A stretch of 64,000 nucleotides of DNA from Erythroxylum novogranatense (GCA_029891385.1 CM057224.1:7998001-8062000); one strand, 5' to 3'; counted from the first letter of the stretch, positions 12,409-24,640 are shown. Notes: generated by a model from the letters alone, not told the origin. Made by a program: numbers and translations.

Positions 12409-13139
12409 CATATGTAGCACCCCACTCCCGACAAGACCCGAACCCGACATCTACGGTGATATCCGAGCCCGTGCCCCGCGAGGGTGGCGTACTAAAACAC
12501 TCAATACCTTTTTAAATCTCGTTATAACATTTTTCTTTTCTTTTTCTCCTTTTTAAAACAGTTGAGTGCGGAAAACGATAATCAATCTGGGCCCGATTTA
12601 ATATGAAAACATTTTTCAAATATGAACAATTCAGTCATTAACTAGCACTCAATAGTGCTCAATCATCATGTACATATAGAAATGTATGACCCAACTGGGC
12701 CCAATGCCATTTCTAAACATTTCAATAATACAATACAATGACACATAAACAAATGGGGCCTACTTAATAAACTCACTATACTAATGCAGATGTGACGACA
12801 CTGATCCCGACCCTGACCTTCACTTGAATCCTGCAAACATACTCCCGTTTTACTAACGGGGTACTCTTCAATTCTTGAAAAATAGATGCAATGTTGGGTG
12901 AGTTTGCGAACTCAATGAGAAACCATCATCGATGGTTCACCCAACTCATGCATTCACAATCATATACATATAATACACAGTAGCATTTACAGTAATATCA
13001 CATGCAATTTTCTTATTCACATCTCTCGGTCATTTGCAAATAATTTACATTTTCGATCGATCATACATATGCAATGCACATGTGACCCTTTCATTTTCTT
13101 TTCGTTGTTGTGACCGTGCGCCTGAAATCATTTACGTTA

Positions 13140-13309
13140 AGCCAGTGGCTCTGAAATCGTTGGGCATGATATGCCCTGCGGTGAGCCTGAGGCTCTATCA
13201 ATCTTTGGACCTGAGGTCCTGTGCATTGAGCTTAAAGCTCTCATATACGTTGGACGTGATCTACCCTGATAAGCCCAGTGACGGGCACAGTGCATTGAGC
13301 CTGTGGCTC
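13140..13309. repeat. Array of short covarying hairpins in the RT-A LTR
   Basis: At least six short inverted repeats in 170 bp: AGCC-agt-GGCT (13140), GGGCAT-gat-ATGCCC (13162), GAGCC-tga-GGCTC (13183), GGACC-tga-GGTCC (13207), GAGCT-taa-AGCTC (13228), GCCC-agtgac-GGGC (13273), GAGCC-tgt-GGCTC (13297). Spacers repeat too (GTGCATT, CGTTGG). Stem bases differ between units but stay paired. Confidence 0.85.
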
Positions 13310-14214
13310 TGCATACGTTGGTACCACCGGTCACAACTACCATTATCTGATCATTCAGTGATACATGAATGCATATGTCACTTCCCAATTTCAGTCATTT
13401 ACAGTTCCAATCATTTTCGCTAATGCATTTACAATTTAATTCATTCATGCATTCATACATATTTACTCATCTTTGCACTTCAATATCACAATCAAATATT
13501 TGAACACCCATGGTGCAAATCAATCAAATCAATCACACATCTATCCATCCGCTTCCTCATGGCAATCAATGCATATAATTAATAAACACATAAGGTGAGA
13601 AACCAACTAGGTTACTTCACCGCACTTCCGAAGCTACCACCGAAGTCCCAATCTCGTCCGTGGAATGTCGATCCATCGGAACCTCTATATCAAATCAAAT
13701 AAATCACACATTACCAATCATGCCAAATTCAATAATCAATAGCAATTTCGATAAATACTATACATGTTATGACTTTCCGATTCAATTCGAATTTCTCAAT
13801 TGGATCACTCTCACTCTAGTCCATAACAATTCCAGATCTCATTTATCAATTTACAAATTTCCATACTCTAAGATCACATTTCAATTAGAATCACAATCAC
13901 TAATCGTTTACCACTCAATTCCAATAATCATATAATTACATTCCGAATTTCCATTCTTATCCATTCAATATTCTTAGTCTCCAAATTCCAATTAATCATT
14001 TAGAAACCAATTCATTTGAAGTCAATCCTCAAGCTCATTACTTGTAAAAATCATCTCATAATCACTTAATTTCATTTCTTCTAATTTGCAATTCCTAGTC
14101 TCAAAAATTCAATTTACTAAACACCTATTAATCACTAACCAATCCCAATTTAACCTCAAAATTCTCAAATTTCCAAATAACTTAACCAATTCACTTTTCG
14201 AAAACACTCATCCT

Positions 14215-14450
14215 CGCCATGCATGAAGTCTCCTTTCTTTTCGCCATGACGTGCGTCTCGTGCGCGATCGCGGCGATACCTCTCTTCGTGCTCACCATGA
14301 CGTGCGGAGTCGACTTTGTTGCCATGGCGCTAACTCCTCGTCGCGGCGTGCACTACATCCAGTTAAATCATGGCGTACTAATTATAAAATCAATTATTCG
14401 TCATGACGTGTGAGTTAAAGGGCTCGCTTGGCGTGTTCATGACGTGCGAA
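14215..14450. repeat. CG-rich patch with repeated CATGACGTG in the RT-A LTR
   Basis: CATGACGTGCG occurs at 14245, 14295 and 14438, and CATGACGTGTG at 14402, with weaker copies between (CATGGCG). The patch is CpG-rich in an AT-rich LTR. TGACG and ACGT cores resemble plant bZIP sites; a promoter role is inference. Confidence 0.6.
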
Positions 14451-15423
14451 CCTAGAAACTCGTCCGAAACCCAGAAATTCATCTGATTTTTCTGATCTAA
14501 CTCATTCAAATCCATTCTAAACACTCTCAATCAGTTTTAAACCTTAAACTCGACTTATTCCTAACCTCAGATCATCATTTAAACCATCTTTTATCAAAAA
14601 CCCAAATCAAAACCAACGAAAACCCTATCATCGCAACTTTCCAAATTTCTAACCAATTTCTTACTCAAATCAATGATCAAATGAAACGATTTAAGGCATA
14701 AACACATAGAAACTTACTTGATTCAAGCTAGCAACCTTCGAAAATCTTCCAAAAACTCCAAATCGCAAGATGCTCACCCAAGACCGTCGATGATGAAACA
14801 AACGTTTAAACTTATATATATATATGAGCTTTAAAGGCTTGTTTGGCAATTTAGTTGCCACAAGTCCAAACCTAGAGTCTATCAATCTAATTTTTATTCT
14901 ATTTTTCTCCCAATTTTGCAATAACCATAACTAATAAATCCTGAAATTATAATCCCAATTGTTTCATATCAATTTCCAATCAATCTCGGACCCGAAATCT
15001 AATTAATCACCATTGAGCAAATTTTTGGTTCGGATCCATTACTCTAAAATCCCGAAAAGTTCCATAAATTCACAAAATTAGCAAATACCCATTCCTATAC
15101 TCATATTCCACTTTCCATTCCTCTAAATTCTATTTCATTCCAATTCCATATTCAAAACCTAATTTATACACTTATTACTAAATTTTCAATTTTCACAACC
15201 AATTCTCATCTGTACAATTATAACCAATTTCTGATACACAATCAATTCGGGAATTGTCATACATGTATGTACATATATATATATATACTTTTGCAAATCA
15301 ATAATCATTATCGATATCTATAAAAACAATAATGCATGCACAATGTCACATTTGCCTGTACCCAATTCTAACCCGATCCAAATTACTGACATACCCGTCA
15401 CTCCGGTAACGGGATGTTACATT

Positions 15424-16000
15424 AGGGCTCGGTTAGACCGCGCGTTTTGTTCTCCTTCTTGGCACGATGCGTTCCCCTGTACCAGGGTTACGCACCTTCC
15501 TTTCTTGAAATCTGATCATCGACCCCTCCTCCTCGCTTTTACTGGCCCGGTCCCTCCTCAGTCATTACAGCGTCATTTTCGGTTTCAATCTGCTTGGCTC
15601 ACGCATGAGGATTTCGGTCGAGTCATTGCGGAGCACTGGCCTCATTCGTCGTTGAACCTTAGTGGCGCCTTGGCCCACTTTTCGGACATCCTTTCCCACT
15701 GGAATATAGACACCTTTGGGAACATTTTTCACCGAAAAAAACGTCTCATGGCCCGCCTGGCGGGCATCCAACAACCTTTGGAAGATTCAGACTCGTCATC
15801 CCTTTAGGAGCTGGAGGCGTATCTGCAGACTGAATTAGAGTCAGTTCTGACGCAGGAAGAACTCTTCTGGCATCAAAGTTCTCGCAGCCGCTGGCTCACA
15901 GAGGGGGACAGGAATACTGCCTACTACCACGCTGTCACCAAATCTAAGCATCGGCAAACTCGCATTACCTCCTTAACTGCAGAGGATGGAACTGTCCACT
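15424..16000 (+). pseudogene. LINE-C endonuclease C-terminus and linker
   Basis: RARLDRAFCSPSW and FLKSDHRPLLL match the end of plant L1 endonuclease/exonuclease/phosphatase domains; the SDH is part of the catalytic fold. After a TAG at 15805-15807 the linker continues with SRWLTEGDRNTAYYH, the conserved bridge to the reverse transcriptase. The domain nicks target DNA to prime reverse transcription. Confidence 0.88.
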
Positions 16001-16016
16001 CCGACCCTATGGCCCT

Positions 16017-17615
16017 TTGGGACATGCCCGTGGTCACTTCGAGGAGCTCTACCGTTTCGACGGGCCTTCTCCCCCTAGTTGGCACCTTCAGGGTCATTTT
16101 CCCACCCTTTCCTCGACTGCCAAGGATGATCTCACCCGCCCTTTATGCTCTGAGGAAGTTCGTACCGCCTTCTTCTCCATGGCGCCTAACAAGGCGCCTG
16201 GCATTGACGGATTAACAGCTTTATTTTACCAATCTCAATGGGAGACTATCGGTCCGTCTGTGACGGAATTCCTTCGGCAGGTCTTTAGTCATGGCCTCTG
16301 GGACGAGAATCTCAACCGTACCATTCTGGTTCTTATTCCTAAACTTCCGTCGCCGACTTCGCTCCGACAGTTCCGACCGATCGCCCTCTGTTCCGTCTTA
16401 TATAAAGGCCTCACCAAAATTTTGGTTAACCGCCTCAAGCCGTATCTTGGAGACCTGGTCTCTCCCACTCAATGCAGTTTCGTCCCGGAGCGCCTGATTA
16501 CTGACAACATCATCATCACCCAAGAGGTCATTCATTCTATGCGTCGGAAATCCGGACGTACGGGATTCATGACTGTCAAAGTGGATCTGGAGAAGGCGTA
16601 TGATCGTCTTCATTGGGCCTTCATCCATGACACTCTTCTTGATGTTGTCCTTCCGGACCCTCTTATTACCATCATAATGAAATGCGTCACTTCGGTCTCC
16701 CTCCATGTTAACTGGCAGGGGGAGTGAAGTGTCCCTTTCCTCCCTTCTCGAGGTATATGTCAGGGTAATCCCTTCTCCCCCTACCTATTTGTTCTTTGTA
16801 TGGAACGCCTGGGACACGCCATCTCCCATCGGGTCTCCCAAGGTCAATGGCGGCCGATAAGGTTAAGTAGGCATGGGTCGCCCCTGTCTCACCTATTCTT
16901 TGCAGATGACCTCATCCTTTTCGCGGAAGCCTCGCTTGACCAGGTGACCGTCATCCGCGATACTCTTAACTCTTTTTGTGCCACTTCTGGGCAACGGGTG
17001 AGTCTCGCTAAATCTCGTTGCTTTTTCTCCCGCAACACCTCACCCTCTACTTGTCAATCCCTCAGCAGCGCCCTGGGTGTCTGACGCACCAATGATCTGG
17101 GCCGGTATCTTGGCGTCCCCCTTCTTCATCAACGGGTCACACGTCACACTAATCAACCCATTCTGGACAAGGTCCACCAGTGTCTCTCGGGCTGGTCAGC
17201 CAAATTTCTTTCCTTCGCAGGGCGCCTTACGCTGCTTCAATCGGACTTGGCTGCCATTCCGAGCTACACCATGCAGACTGTCCGCCTTCCTCGTCGTCTT
17301 TGTGACGCGATAGAACAGGCCATGCGCCAATTACTTTGGGGTTCGACGCACGATCACCGTAAAGTGCACCTTATCCACTGGAACGATGTGTGCCGCCCCA
17401 AGGACTTGGGCGGGCTCAGCATTTGGCACATCAGGGAAACCAATGATGCATTCCTTGCTAAACTCGGATGGACCCTCCTCACCAATCGGACCGCCTTATG
17501 GGTTCAGGTGCTCACTGCCAAATACCACTTCAATGCTGATCACATTCCCCCCTCCTTGCCTACGCCCGGGGGATCAATGGTGTGGCGGCATCCGCTACTC
17601 GCCAATCGTTCTTGA
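16017..17615 (+). pseudogene. LINE-C reverse transcriptase
   Basis: The first frame (16017-16727) has LRQFRPIALCSVLYKGLTKI and the first catalytic Asp in KVDLEKAYDRLHW. It stops at 16725-16727 and continues in 16800-17084 with the second motif FADDLILF. After a frame change the thumb follows (LGRYLGVPLL, then LWGSTHDHRKVHLIHW and RPKDLGGLSIWHI up to 17615). Order and motifs are those of plant L1 ORF2. It would copy LINE RNA at the nicked target. Confidence 0.92.
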
Positions 17616-17639
17616 GGCTCGAATCAGTATGATCGGCGA

Positions 17640-18300
17640 TGGATCCCGGACACGTTTCTGGCTCGACCCATGGATGGTGGGCACTGGGCCACTTCTCCCT
17701 CACGCCACTCATTCTATCCCCGCAGCCTCCCTTCACTTGTCTACCTCCACTTTCGTTACTTCTTGTGGCCAATGAGATTGGGGCCAATTCCAATCATGGC
17801 TTCCTTCCCCGATCTGTCGGCTTATTGCCGGTACTCTTCCCCCCATCCCCTCCTAGGGCCCAACAGACTGGTCTGGGGTGCTTCAGACAACGGGCTTTTT
17901 ACGATTGCGTCAACTTACTCTATGCTTATGAGTCACGATTCCGCAGCGACTCACGGGCTTTGGCAGACCATCTGGCAGTGGCCGGGACCGCCACGTACCC
18001 GCTCCTTTCTCTGGCTTCTTGGGCGCGACCGACTCCTCACGAATCAGCATAGGGTTCACCTGCACCTCACTGCGGACAGTTGTTGCCCTCACTGTTCTTT
18101 CGATGAGTCTGCCATTCATGCAATTAGGGATTGTTCTAAGGCCAGTAGGATTTGGACACTGCTGTGCCCTCACCTAACTGCGATCGAATTCTTCACCCAG
18201 CCTCTTCAGGATTGGCTGCATCATAATCTCCGTTCCCGCAGCTGGATTCGAGGCCATGATTGGGCGACCATTTTTTGGCTCACCTGTTGGTTTCTCTGAT
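17640..18300 (+). pseudogene. LINE-C C-terminal zinc-binding domain (zf-RVT)
   Basis: One open frame (17670-18299) reads FLWLLGRDRLLTNQHRVH then CPHCSFDESAIHAIRDC, the Cys/His cluster found after the reverse transcriptase in plant LINEs. It ends with a TGA at 18298-18300, and the next domain lies in another frame. Confidence 0.85.
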
Positions 18301-18439
18301 CCTGGAGGAACAAGTCAGTTTTTGAACCTCATCTTACTTGGCTCGCTTCCCCTTATGCGCTCATTTTGTCTTATGCAGGTCACCTATCCCAGGCATCCGC
18401 GAGGAGCAGCATCCCTGGCAGCCGCCTCCAGCCCCGTGA

Positions 18440-18800
18440 TGTGCTTCTCCACCGTTGGACAAAGCCACCACCGGGATGGATCAAGTTGAATACTGACGGG
18501 GCTAGTAACCGTACTTCTTTCACAATGACATTGGTGGACTTTCTTGCGACGATCTGGCGATTGGATGGGAGGTTTCACTCAGAACCTGGGTTGGTGCACT
18601 CCCCTGTCTGCAGAACTCTGGGGAGTTTACACCGGACTTTCCCTCGCCTGGCAACTGGGTTTTCGCCGAATCGAGCTTTAGGTAGACTCGGTGCGAGCAT
18701 CATACCTTTCGCCTCTCATCGCGCGCATTCAGGTGGCCAATTTTATTGTCCTGGGTATCCACGAGTTACTCTCCATAATTGGTGCATTGCTTGCATCTAA
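18440..18800 (+). pseudogene. LINE-C RNase H domain
   Basis: PPPGWIKLNTDGASN is the start of the RNase H fold usual at the C-terminus of plant L1 ORF2. Later parts are in a second frame (SLAWQLGFRRIEL at about 18640-18680). Broken by frameshift. Confidence 0.8.
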
Positions 18801-18984
18801 GACATCTATCGAGAGAGCAACAGATGCGCTGATTGGTTGGCCTACCAGGCGGCACACTCCACTGTAGGGGTTACTTTTTTTGACACTTCACCCTCCGGGT
18901 GCCATCACTTCCTTATTAAGAATCAGGCAAAGACCTGTGTTTCAAGACCTGCTTTGTAATTAGCTCCGGCTTTTCCATTAATAC

Positions 18985-18994
18985 AAAAAAAAAA
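18985..18994 (+). other. LINE-C poly-A tail
   Basis: Ten A residues after TTTTCCATTAATAC mark the LINE 3-prime end. Confidence 0.85.
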
Positions 18995-21467
18995 CCCTTT
19001 GCCTTCCAAAGCTTTACTGTCGTCAATCCTATTGTTTTTTATAAAATCAAAATCTCCAAAAGCTGCCGCCAACCTCTAGAGCTCCTGTCGTCGTCACCGT
19101 CCTTTAATGATAAAGGATAATAATCTCTAGCTTCCTCTTTTTCAAATTGCTTCCTCTTTTTCAAATTGCCGCAGTCTACTCACGTCTACTCTCTTTTTAA
19201 TGGTCAAAGAATAAATCTCTCTCTCCCCACTAAAAGCAACCGCCGTCCCTCATTTTTTTCTCTAGTTATATCCATCTTTTCTCAAAGTTGCCGTCCATTC
19301 CTTGTATATGTTGTTGTCCCCTTTCAAGGTTTTATCCCTTTTAATGAAGTGGGCCCTCCTCATAATGATCTAACAAAGTGAGGCCCAATTACATGTCAAA
19401 ATGAAACTTCAGCCATAACTTGACTTCGTTCAACAAAGAGGGCTGTGTTATTGAAGCTCAAATCTCAAGGTAATTTCGCAGGTAGTTCAGATTATTTCAA
19501 CATTGTGTTACCTTCAGCATGGTCATGTTGAAATTTTCAGTTCCAGATTAGCCAATTTTACTCCAAATTATATTACTTTGGTATTTCATCATCTAAAAAA
19601 TACAAAGACACAAATTACCATATAAACACAAGTAAAACATCACAAAAGCCTACCAAAAGAACACAAAATACAAAAAATTAACATAACAAAATGCAAGCTA
19701 TCAGTATATCAAAAAGATTAGTCAAAATTATTTTGACATTTTAATACTAACTAAAGGCAATCTTAATTTATAAATATAAATTATTTAGCTAGAGAATTAA
19801 AGATAAATTAAAATAGTTTAATTTATATAATCATAAATATAATTTAAGGCTACAATTTATGTTAATCTCCAATACATTGAGGACCCTAATGGATCGCAAA
19901 CATAAAACGGTTGAAAAGAAGAAAAAGGTACTTAATTAAGTTGGAATTGATTATAAAGTTTTTAAAACTTTAGGATAAAATATAGGTTATTTGATAAATA
20001 AAGACAATTATTAGATATTAGATTTTATTTAAGCTAAACTGGTATTTCGTTAGAAGTAATTATAGTTCTAATTAATATTTAATTGAAATTAGGATTATAT
20101 TTCGATCAAATTATTAAGAAGTTAAGTTTTATTATAAATATGAGTAGGCTCATCAGTACCAGGCATTTCTTGTGTATTCCTCTCTATACTTGTAGAGTCT
20201 CGACTTGTACGTCAGAACATAGTTAGAGATTAGAAACTTACATGGCTAGAATGTTTCTTTAGAATTCAAAGGGAGCAACTGATTTCAGGAATCAAGTTTT
20301 ATAATAAATTACATCATTATATTTATCAATTAATTAACGTAAAATCCTCGTCAGGACGAAGGGAGCTGAGAGCTGACACCACAGCAGTCAACAGAGTTTT
20401 GGAGGCAGCCTCCTCTTTAAGGCACACTGTTGCTGCTGCCACTGCTTGGTGCAATCTTCTAAAAGATTTAACTTTAAAACCATGTACAACTGGAATAACA
20501 AAAAATCAAGTGGTTACAAATTTTCCACACCACATGTTGGATAGTCAACCATCCTTTAGACAGCGTCAGAAATGTCTTCATTAGATTTACCTTAATTGAT
20601 GTGAAAGAGCACCAGTGGCTGTTGAATGGGGAAGGCAGAGGCAAATTGGAAGGGCAGAGAGGAAAATAAAATTAAAAAAAGTGATAAAAACGTTAATAAA
20701 ATTCTTCATGTGCTAAATGTGACGTTGAGAACCATTATAAACAGCATTTTTCAGAATATCGAAATCAAGTGGGAGTCCTTAAACGCAAATTTTCATAGAC
20801 TTCAAACTCAAAAGGTGGAACACCCATTCTAGGTATCCCACATTTTAGCCCGATATTATATAAGAGAGGTTAATTACGATTTGATTCCAATCAGTTTCTC
20901 GAAATAACGCCCAATGTTCGGGCAAATTTTCATAGACTTGTAAAGCCTGAGAGTAGGTAGCTTGTCACAAGACTTGTAAAGCCTAGGAGTGGGTAGCTTG
21001 TCAGAATTGACCCTTCTCCACACAATATTTTGTGTTGTAGTCAACCATCCTTCAGAACACGTAAAATCCTCGATCGGTATTCACATAATATTTTGTGAAA
21101 TTCAGTCAAATAAGGTAGGAACTAATGTGACAGAATTTTTGTTTAATTTTTTGATGTTTTATTTTATTTTATAAATTTTAATCATTTATTTATATTAATT
21201 TTGTAATTCTTTAAGTAAAATTTACGCAAGGTTTATATAAATAAATAATTAAAATATATGAAATAGAATAAAATAATATAAAATTAGAAAAAAAAATAGA
21301 ATCAAAAACTGATATATAGCTTGCCGTGACTAATGGCTAATGCCTAGGTAGCTTGTGAGAAATGGCTCTCCAATTACTACCTCACCAGCATCCACAATTA
21401 TTAATCATGTCCCACAAAAACTTTCCAGTATAGTTCCAGACATTATTGGAGCAAGACGATCGTGCTC
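18995..21467. other. Intergenic region upstream of the receptor kinase
   Basis: I recognise no gene. It contains a 19-bp direct repeat (CTTCCTCTTTTTCAAATTG twice, about 19130-19168), AT-rich sequence (19560-20340), and related short segments near 20937-21006 and 21315-21360. The segment AGTCAACCATCCTT occurs near 20536 and 21040 and TAAAATCCTCG near 20341 and 21062, which suggests an old local duplication. No clear TATA box. Confidence 0.6.
20937..21006. repeat. Diverged tandem duplication upstream of the kinase
   Basis: Two copies of about 37 bp: GACTTGTAAAGCC, then GGTAGCTTGTCA. A third partial copy (GGTAGCTTGTGAG) lies near 21347, about 120 bases before the kinase start. Confidence 0.75.
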
Positions 21468-24400
21468 ATGGATGTTCTCTTTCTGCTTCTACATTCATTG
21501 ACACTACTAATTTTCCATTTCAGGATCGTCACTTCTGTGGACGTCTTGGCTTGGAACCAAACCATTAGTGATGATGGCCAACTTCTGGTCTCCAAAGACA
21601 ACCTGTTTGCTCTAGGATTTTTCAGCCCTGGTAATAGTTCTTCTAGATATCTCGGAATCTGGTATTATGGTTTACCAGACCAATATGTGATCTGGGTTGC
21701 GAACAGGGACTCTCCAATCAATGGTTCTTTTGGGGTACTCTCACACAGCCGAATTGGAGACCTAATTCTTGACTCTAATGGTGATCAAGAACATTCAGTG
21801 GTCTGGTCTACTACTGTGTCGATGGACGTACAAGCTGATGATACTTGCGTGGCTCAGTTGCTGGATTCAGGGAATTTTGTTCTGTTTCGTGGTGGAAAAA
21901 TTGTGTGGCAAAGCTTTTATAATCCTACAAATTCATTAATGAAAGGAATAAGAATTGGGCTGAACAGGAAAACAGGTGTAGAGCATTTCATATCATCTTG
22001 GAAATCAGCAGATGACCCAGGAACAGGACAGTACTCAATGAAGCTTATTGCAGGAGGCTCGCCTCAGTTCGTTTTGTACAAGGGTGCAAGCCCTTACTGG
22101 ATAAGTGGTCCATGGCCCTTGAGAAAAGATGCATACGTATTTAACTACACTTTTGTTAACAGTCAAGATCATTTATACTTTACTTATTTTCAGGAACCGG
22201 AGCTATCTCGAAGAATTAGAACAGTTTTAGATGAAACAGGAATCATAAGGAGGTTAAACTGGTCTGAAAGTGATGGGAAATGGAAGGAGGTATTGTCAGC
22301 GCCTAAGTACAGGTGCGATTCATATGGGAAGTGTGGAGATTACTGGAAGTGTTACCTGAGTATTGAAAACAAAGTTGATTGTTCTTGTCCACCTGGGTAT
22401 GAACCCAAGTTGCGGAAAGACCGGGTTTTGAAAGATGGGGAAGGTATTTGTACGAAGAAGCAACAATGGTCTTCCTTGTCGTGTGAGCAGGTTGAGGGGT
22501 TTGTGAAAATGTCAAAAGTTAACGTTCCTGATAATTCAAATGCTGTTTGGTTGGGGAAGAACATGGGCTATCTCCAATGTCAGAAGGAATGCATGAGTAA
22601 TTACTCTTGCTTGGCTTATGCAAGTGTAGGTGTTGCAGGGACGACGGGTTGTTTAGCTTGGTATGGAAGATTGATGGACTCTCTAGAATTCAGGGAAGAT
22701 GGATATGATCTCTATGTTTGTGTTGATGCACTTCAATTAGGTAAGTCTTCATCCGGTGATGTTTCAAAACTTACTATACTAAAATTATATGAAGGTGTAG
22801 AAAAAATTTCTGATTATTTTCAAATAATGTAATTTCTTTGGATTCATTCAGTTGAATATGCAAGTAAATCGAGTAGTTTGTTGACAAGGAAGGAGATGCT
22901 AGTCATTCTTGCTAGCTCAATCTCTTCAACGTGGATTGTGATTGTTATCTTTCTGTTCCTTAGGAAGAGAATAAAGAGGAGGTAAGAAGCAAAACTAAAT
23001 AAATTACTATTATACTTTCTCTAATATATATTTATTTGTTTTGCCATTTGGTGAGACCCTGTAGGCAGTTCATGAAATAAACGAACCGCATTACTGAGAA
23101 TAGTGATGTCTATTTAGTGCGAATATTTCTTGAAAAGATTGTTTTCTTTTTGTTTAAAGGGCAACCAAGTACAAATGGAGCAAAAGAATATTTGATATCA
23201 ATAGCTTAGATCACAAAAAAAATACCCTGATGGCAGATGAGTTGAGGGAAACTAGTAATCACGCAGAATTGGCATTTTATGATCTCAACACTATATCAAC
23301 TGCAACCAATAATTTCTCTCTTGCTAGCAAAATTGGGCAGGGAGGCTTTGGTTCTGTTCATAAGGTAAGACTTTTTAGCATTTATCAAGATGGATGATTT
23401 CTCTTTCAAAGACTAGTCTTTCGGTTGTAATGTCGTACTTGACAATTCACCGTAATTCAATTGTGCATTGTGATTCCAGGGTCAGCTCCCTAACGGACAA
23501 CAAGTTGCTGTGAAAAGATTATCCAAAGCCTCAAGGCAAGGGATGGAAGAATTTGTCAATGAAGTGAATTTGATAGCGAAGCTTCAACACAGAAATATTG
23601 TAAAGCTTCTAGGATGTTGCATTGAGGGAGAGGAACCTGTGCTAATTTATGAATACTTAATCAATAAAAGCTTGGACTCTTCTCTTTTCGGTGAGAATAG
23701 TTCACATCTTCTCTTCATACTGTGATAGTTAGCCTACATTTGAATTGAAATCTTCATTTTGGTGTAGATCAAGTCAGAAGTAGGTGCTTAGATTGGCAAA
23801 AGCGCTTTAACATAATTGTTGGAACTGCTCGTGGAATCCTATATCTCCACCAGGACTCCAGGTTGAGAATTATACATAGAGATTTGAAGACTAGCAATGT
23901 TCTATTAGACGGTGAGATGAACCCAAAAATTTCAGATTTTGGAATGGCTAGAATATTTGCAGATGACCAAATGCAAGACCAGACAAAAACAATTGTAGGC
24001 ACATAGTAAGTACAGTTTCACCTGATTATCAAAAGCAAAACATATATTAACTTGATGATTATACGATTTATAGAATGACCATCTTTCACATTGATCAATG
24101 CAGTGGCTATATGTCTCCAGAATATGCGGTGTTTGGAAAATTTTCAATTAAATCTGACGTCTTTAGCTTTGGAGTCATAATGTTGGAGATTATAAGTGGC
24201 AAGAAGAACAATGGCTTTGATCAACCCCCTGCCTTAAGCTTGATAGGATATGTCAGTTATATAAATTTTCAAACTCCTATAAGGTAAAGATACTTTGATT
24301 GGAAATTCATACTTTGTTAATGGTAAAACTTTGACAGGTATGGGAATTATGGAGAAAAGATAGAGCTTTGGAAGTAGTTGATCCAGCTATGGAGGAGTCA

Positions 24401-24640
24401 TACCTACCTCATGAGGCCTTGAAATGCATTCAAATTGCGCTCTTGTGTGTACAAGAAGATGTAATGCACAGACCAACTATGTTAGACGTAGTTTTCATGT
24501 TGAACAACGACATGACTCTTCCATATCCAAGACAACCTGGATTTATTTTCCATAGAACTTACAATCCTAACTCAATTGCACGAGAGCAAGGATCAAGTTG
24601 TGTAAATACTATCACAATTACCACCACATTAGCTCGCTAA
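21468..24640 (+). CDS. G-type lectin S-receptor-like serine/threonine protein kinase (7 exons)
   Basis: Exons by canonical GT/AG sites with matching phases: 21468-22740, 22852-22981, 23160-23364, 23480-23690, 23768-24005, 24104-24251, 24338-24640. Together 2508 nt, 835 residues, normal for the family. I start at ATG 21468; an in-frame GTG lies six bases upstream. Domains: signal peptide (1 to about 22); bulb-type mannose lectin (about 25-155, with YLGIWY and [11 protein letters not shown]); S-locus glycoprotein domain ([13 protein letters not shown]); Cys-rich EGF-like segment ([10 protein letters not shown]); PAN domain (about 345-420); one membrane helix (about 440-461); kinase. Kinase residues are complete: glycine loop [11 protein letters not shown] (526-536), Lys548 in VAVKRL, HRD 643-645, DFG 663-665. 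It should be a plasma-membrane RD kinase that phosphorylates Ser/Thr. The ligand is unknown; relatives act in self-incompatibility and defence. It is the only intact host gene in the window. Confidence 0.95.

Larger units (their letters stand above)
1..15421 (-). mobile_element. RT-A: LTR retrotransposon with 3.0 kb LTR, partial, nested
   Basis: The right end is an LTR (12413-15421) that starts TGTAGCACCCC and ends GGGATGTTACA on the plus strand. A perfect 13-base tRNA-iMet primer site lies just inside it on the minus strand, so this is the 5-prime LTR of a minus-strand element. The interior runs left to the window start and is interrupted by Copia-B. About 2.6 kb of interior is visible (1-206 and 10031-12412); I find no gag or pol in it, so the element may be non-autonomous or its coding part may lie to the left. 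It sits inside LINE-C; the expected 5-bp target copy on the right is TTAGG at 15422-15426. The other LTR is outside the window. Lineage (Ty3-like or LARD) is inferred only from LTR style. Confidence 0.8.
12413..15421 (-). repeat. RT-A 5-prime LTR, 3.0 kb
   Basis: Terminal inverted ends are TGTAGCACCCC and GGGATGTTACA. The primer site lies outside the left edge, and the right edge is joined directly to LINE-C endonuclease coding sequence. Inside it are a short hairpin array (13140-13309), a CG-rich patch with repeated CATGACGTG (14215-14450), and a minus-strand TATA-like run at about 14812-14826. Small open frames inside it are not supported as genes. Confidence 0.87.
15422..18994 (+). mobile_element. 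LINE-C: L1-type non-LTR retrotransposon, 3-prime 3.6 kb
   Basis: Plus-strand LINE with, in order, the end of the endonuclease, reverse transcriptase, C-terminal zinc finger, RNase H and a 10-base poly-A. It is cut at the left by RT-A; ORF1 and the start of ORF2 must lie left of the window. Its coding part is GC-richer than the neighbouring DNA. Stops at 15805-15807 and 16725-16727 and frame changes near 16010, 17085, 17620 and 18500 make it inactive. Confidence 0.92.

Noticed and set aside
13140..13309. CRISPR-like array
   Set aside because: Units are short palindromes with no constant repeat and unique spacer pattern, and the context is a plant LTR.
17560..18173. Minus-strand frames over LINE-C (17560-17793, 17910-18173)
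   Set aside because: Antisense shadows of the GC-rich LINE coding strand.
21462..21467. Upstream GTG start of the receptor kinase
   Set aside because: Plant nuclear genes start at ATG; the first ATG at 21468 gives a normal signal peptide.
23769..24147. Minus-strand frames across kinase exons 5 and 6
   Set aside because: Antisense to well supported kinase exons with HRD and DFG motifs.
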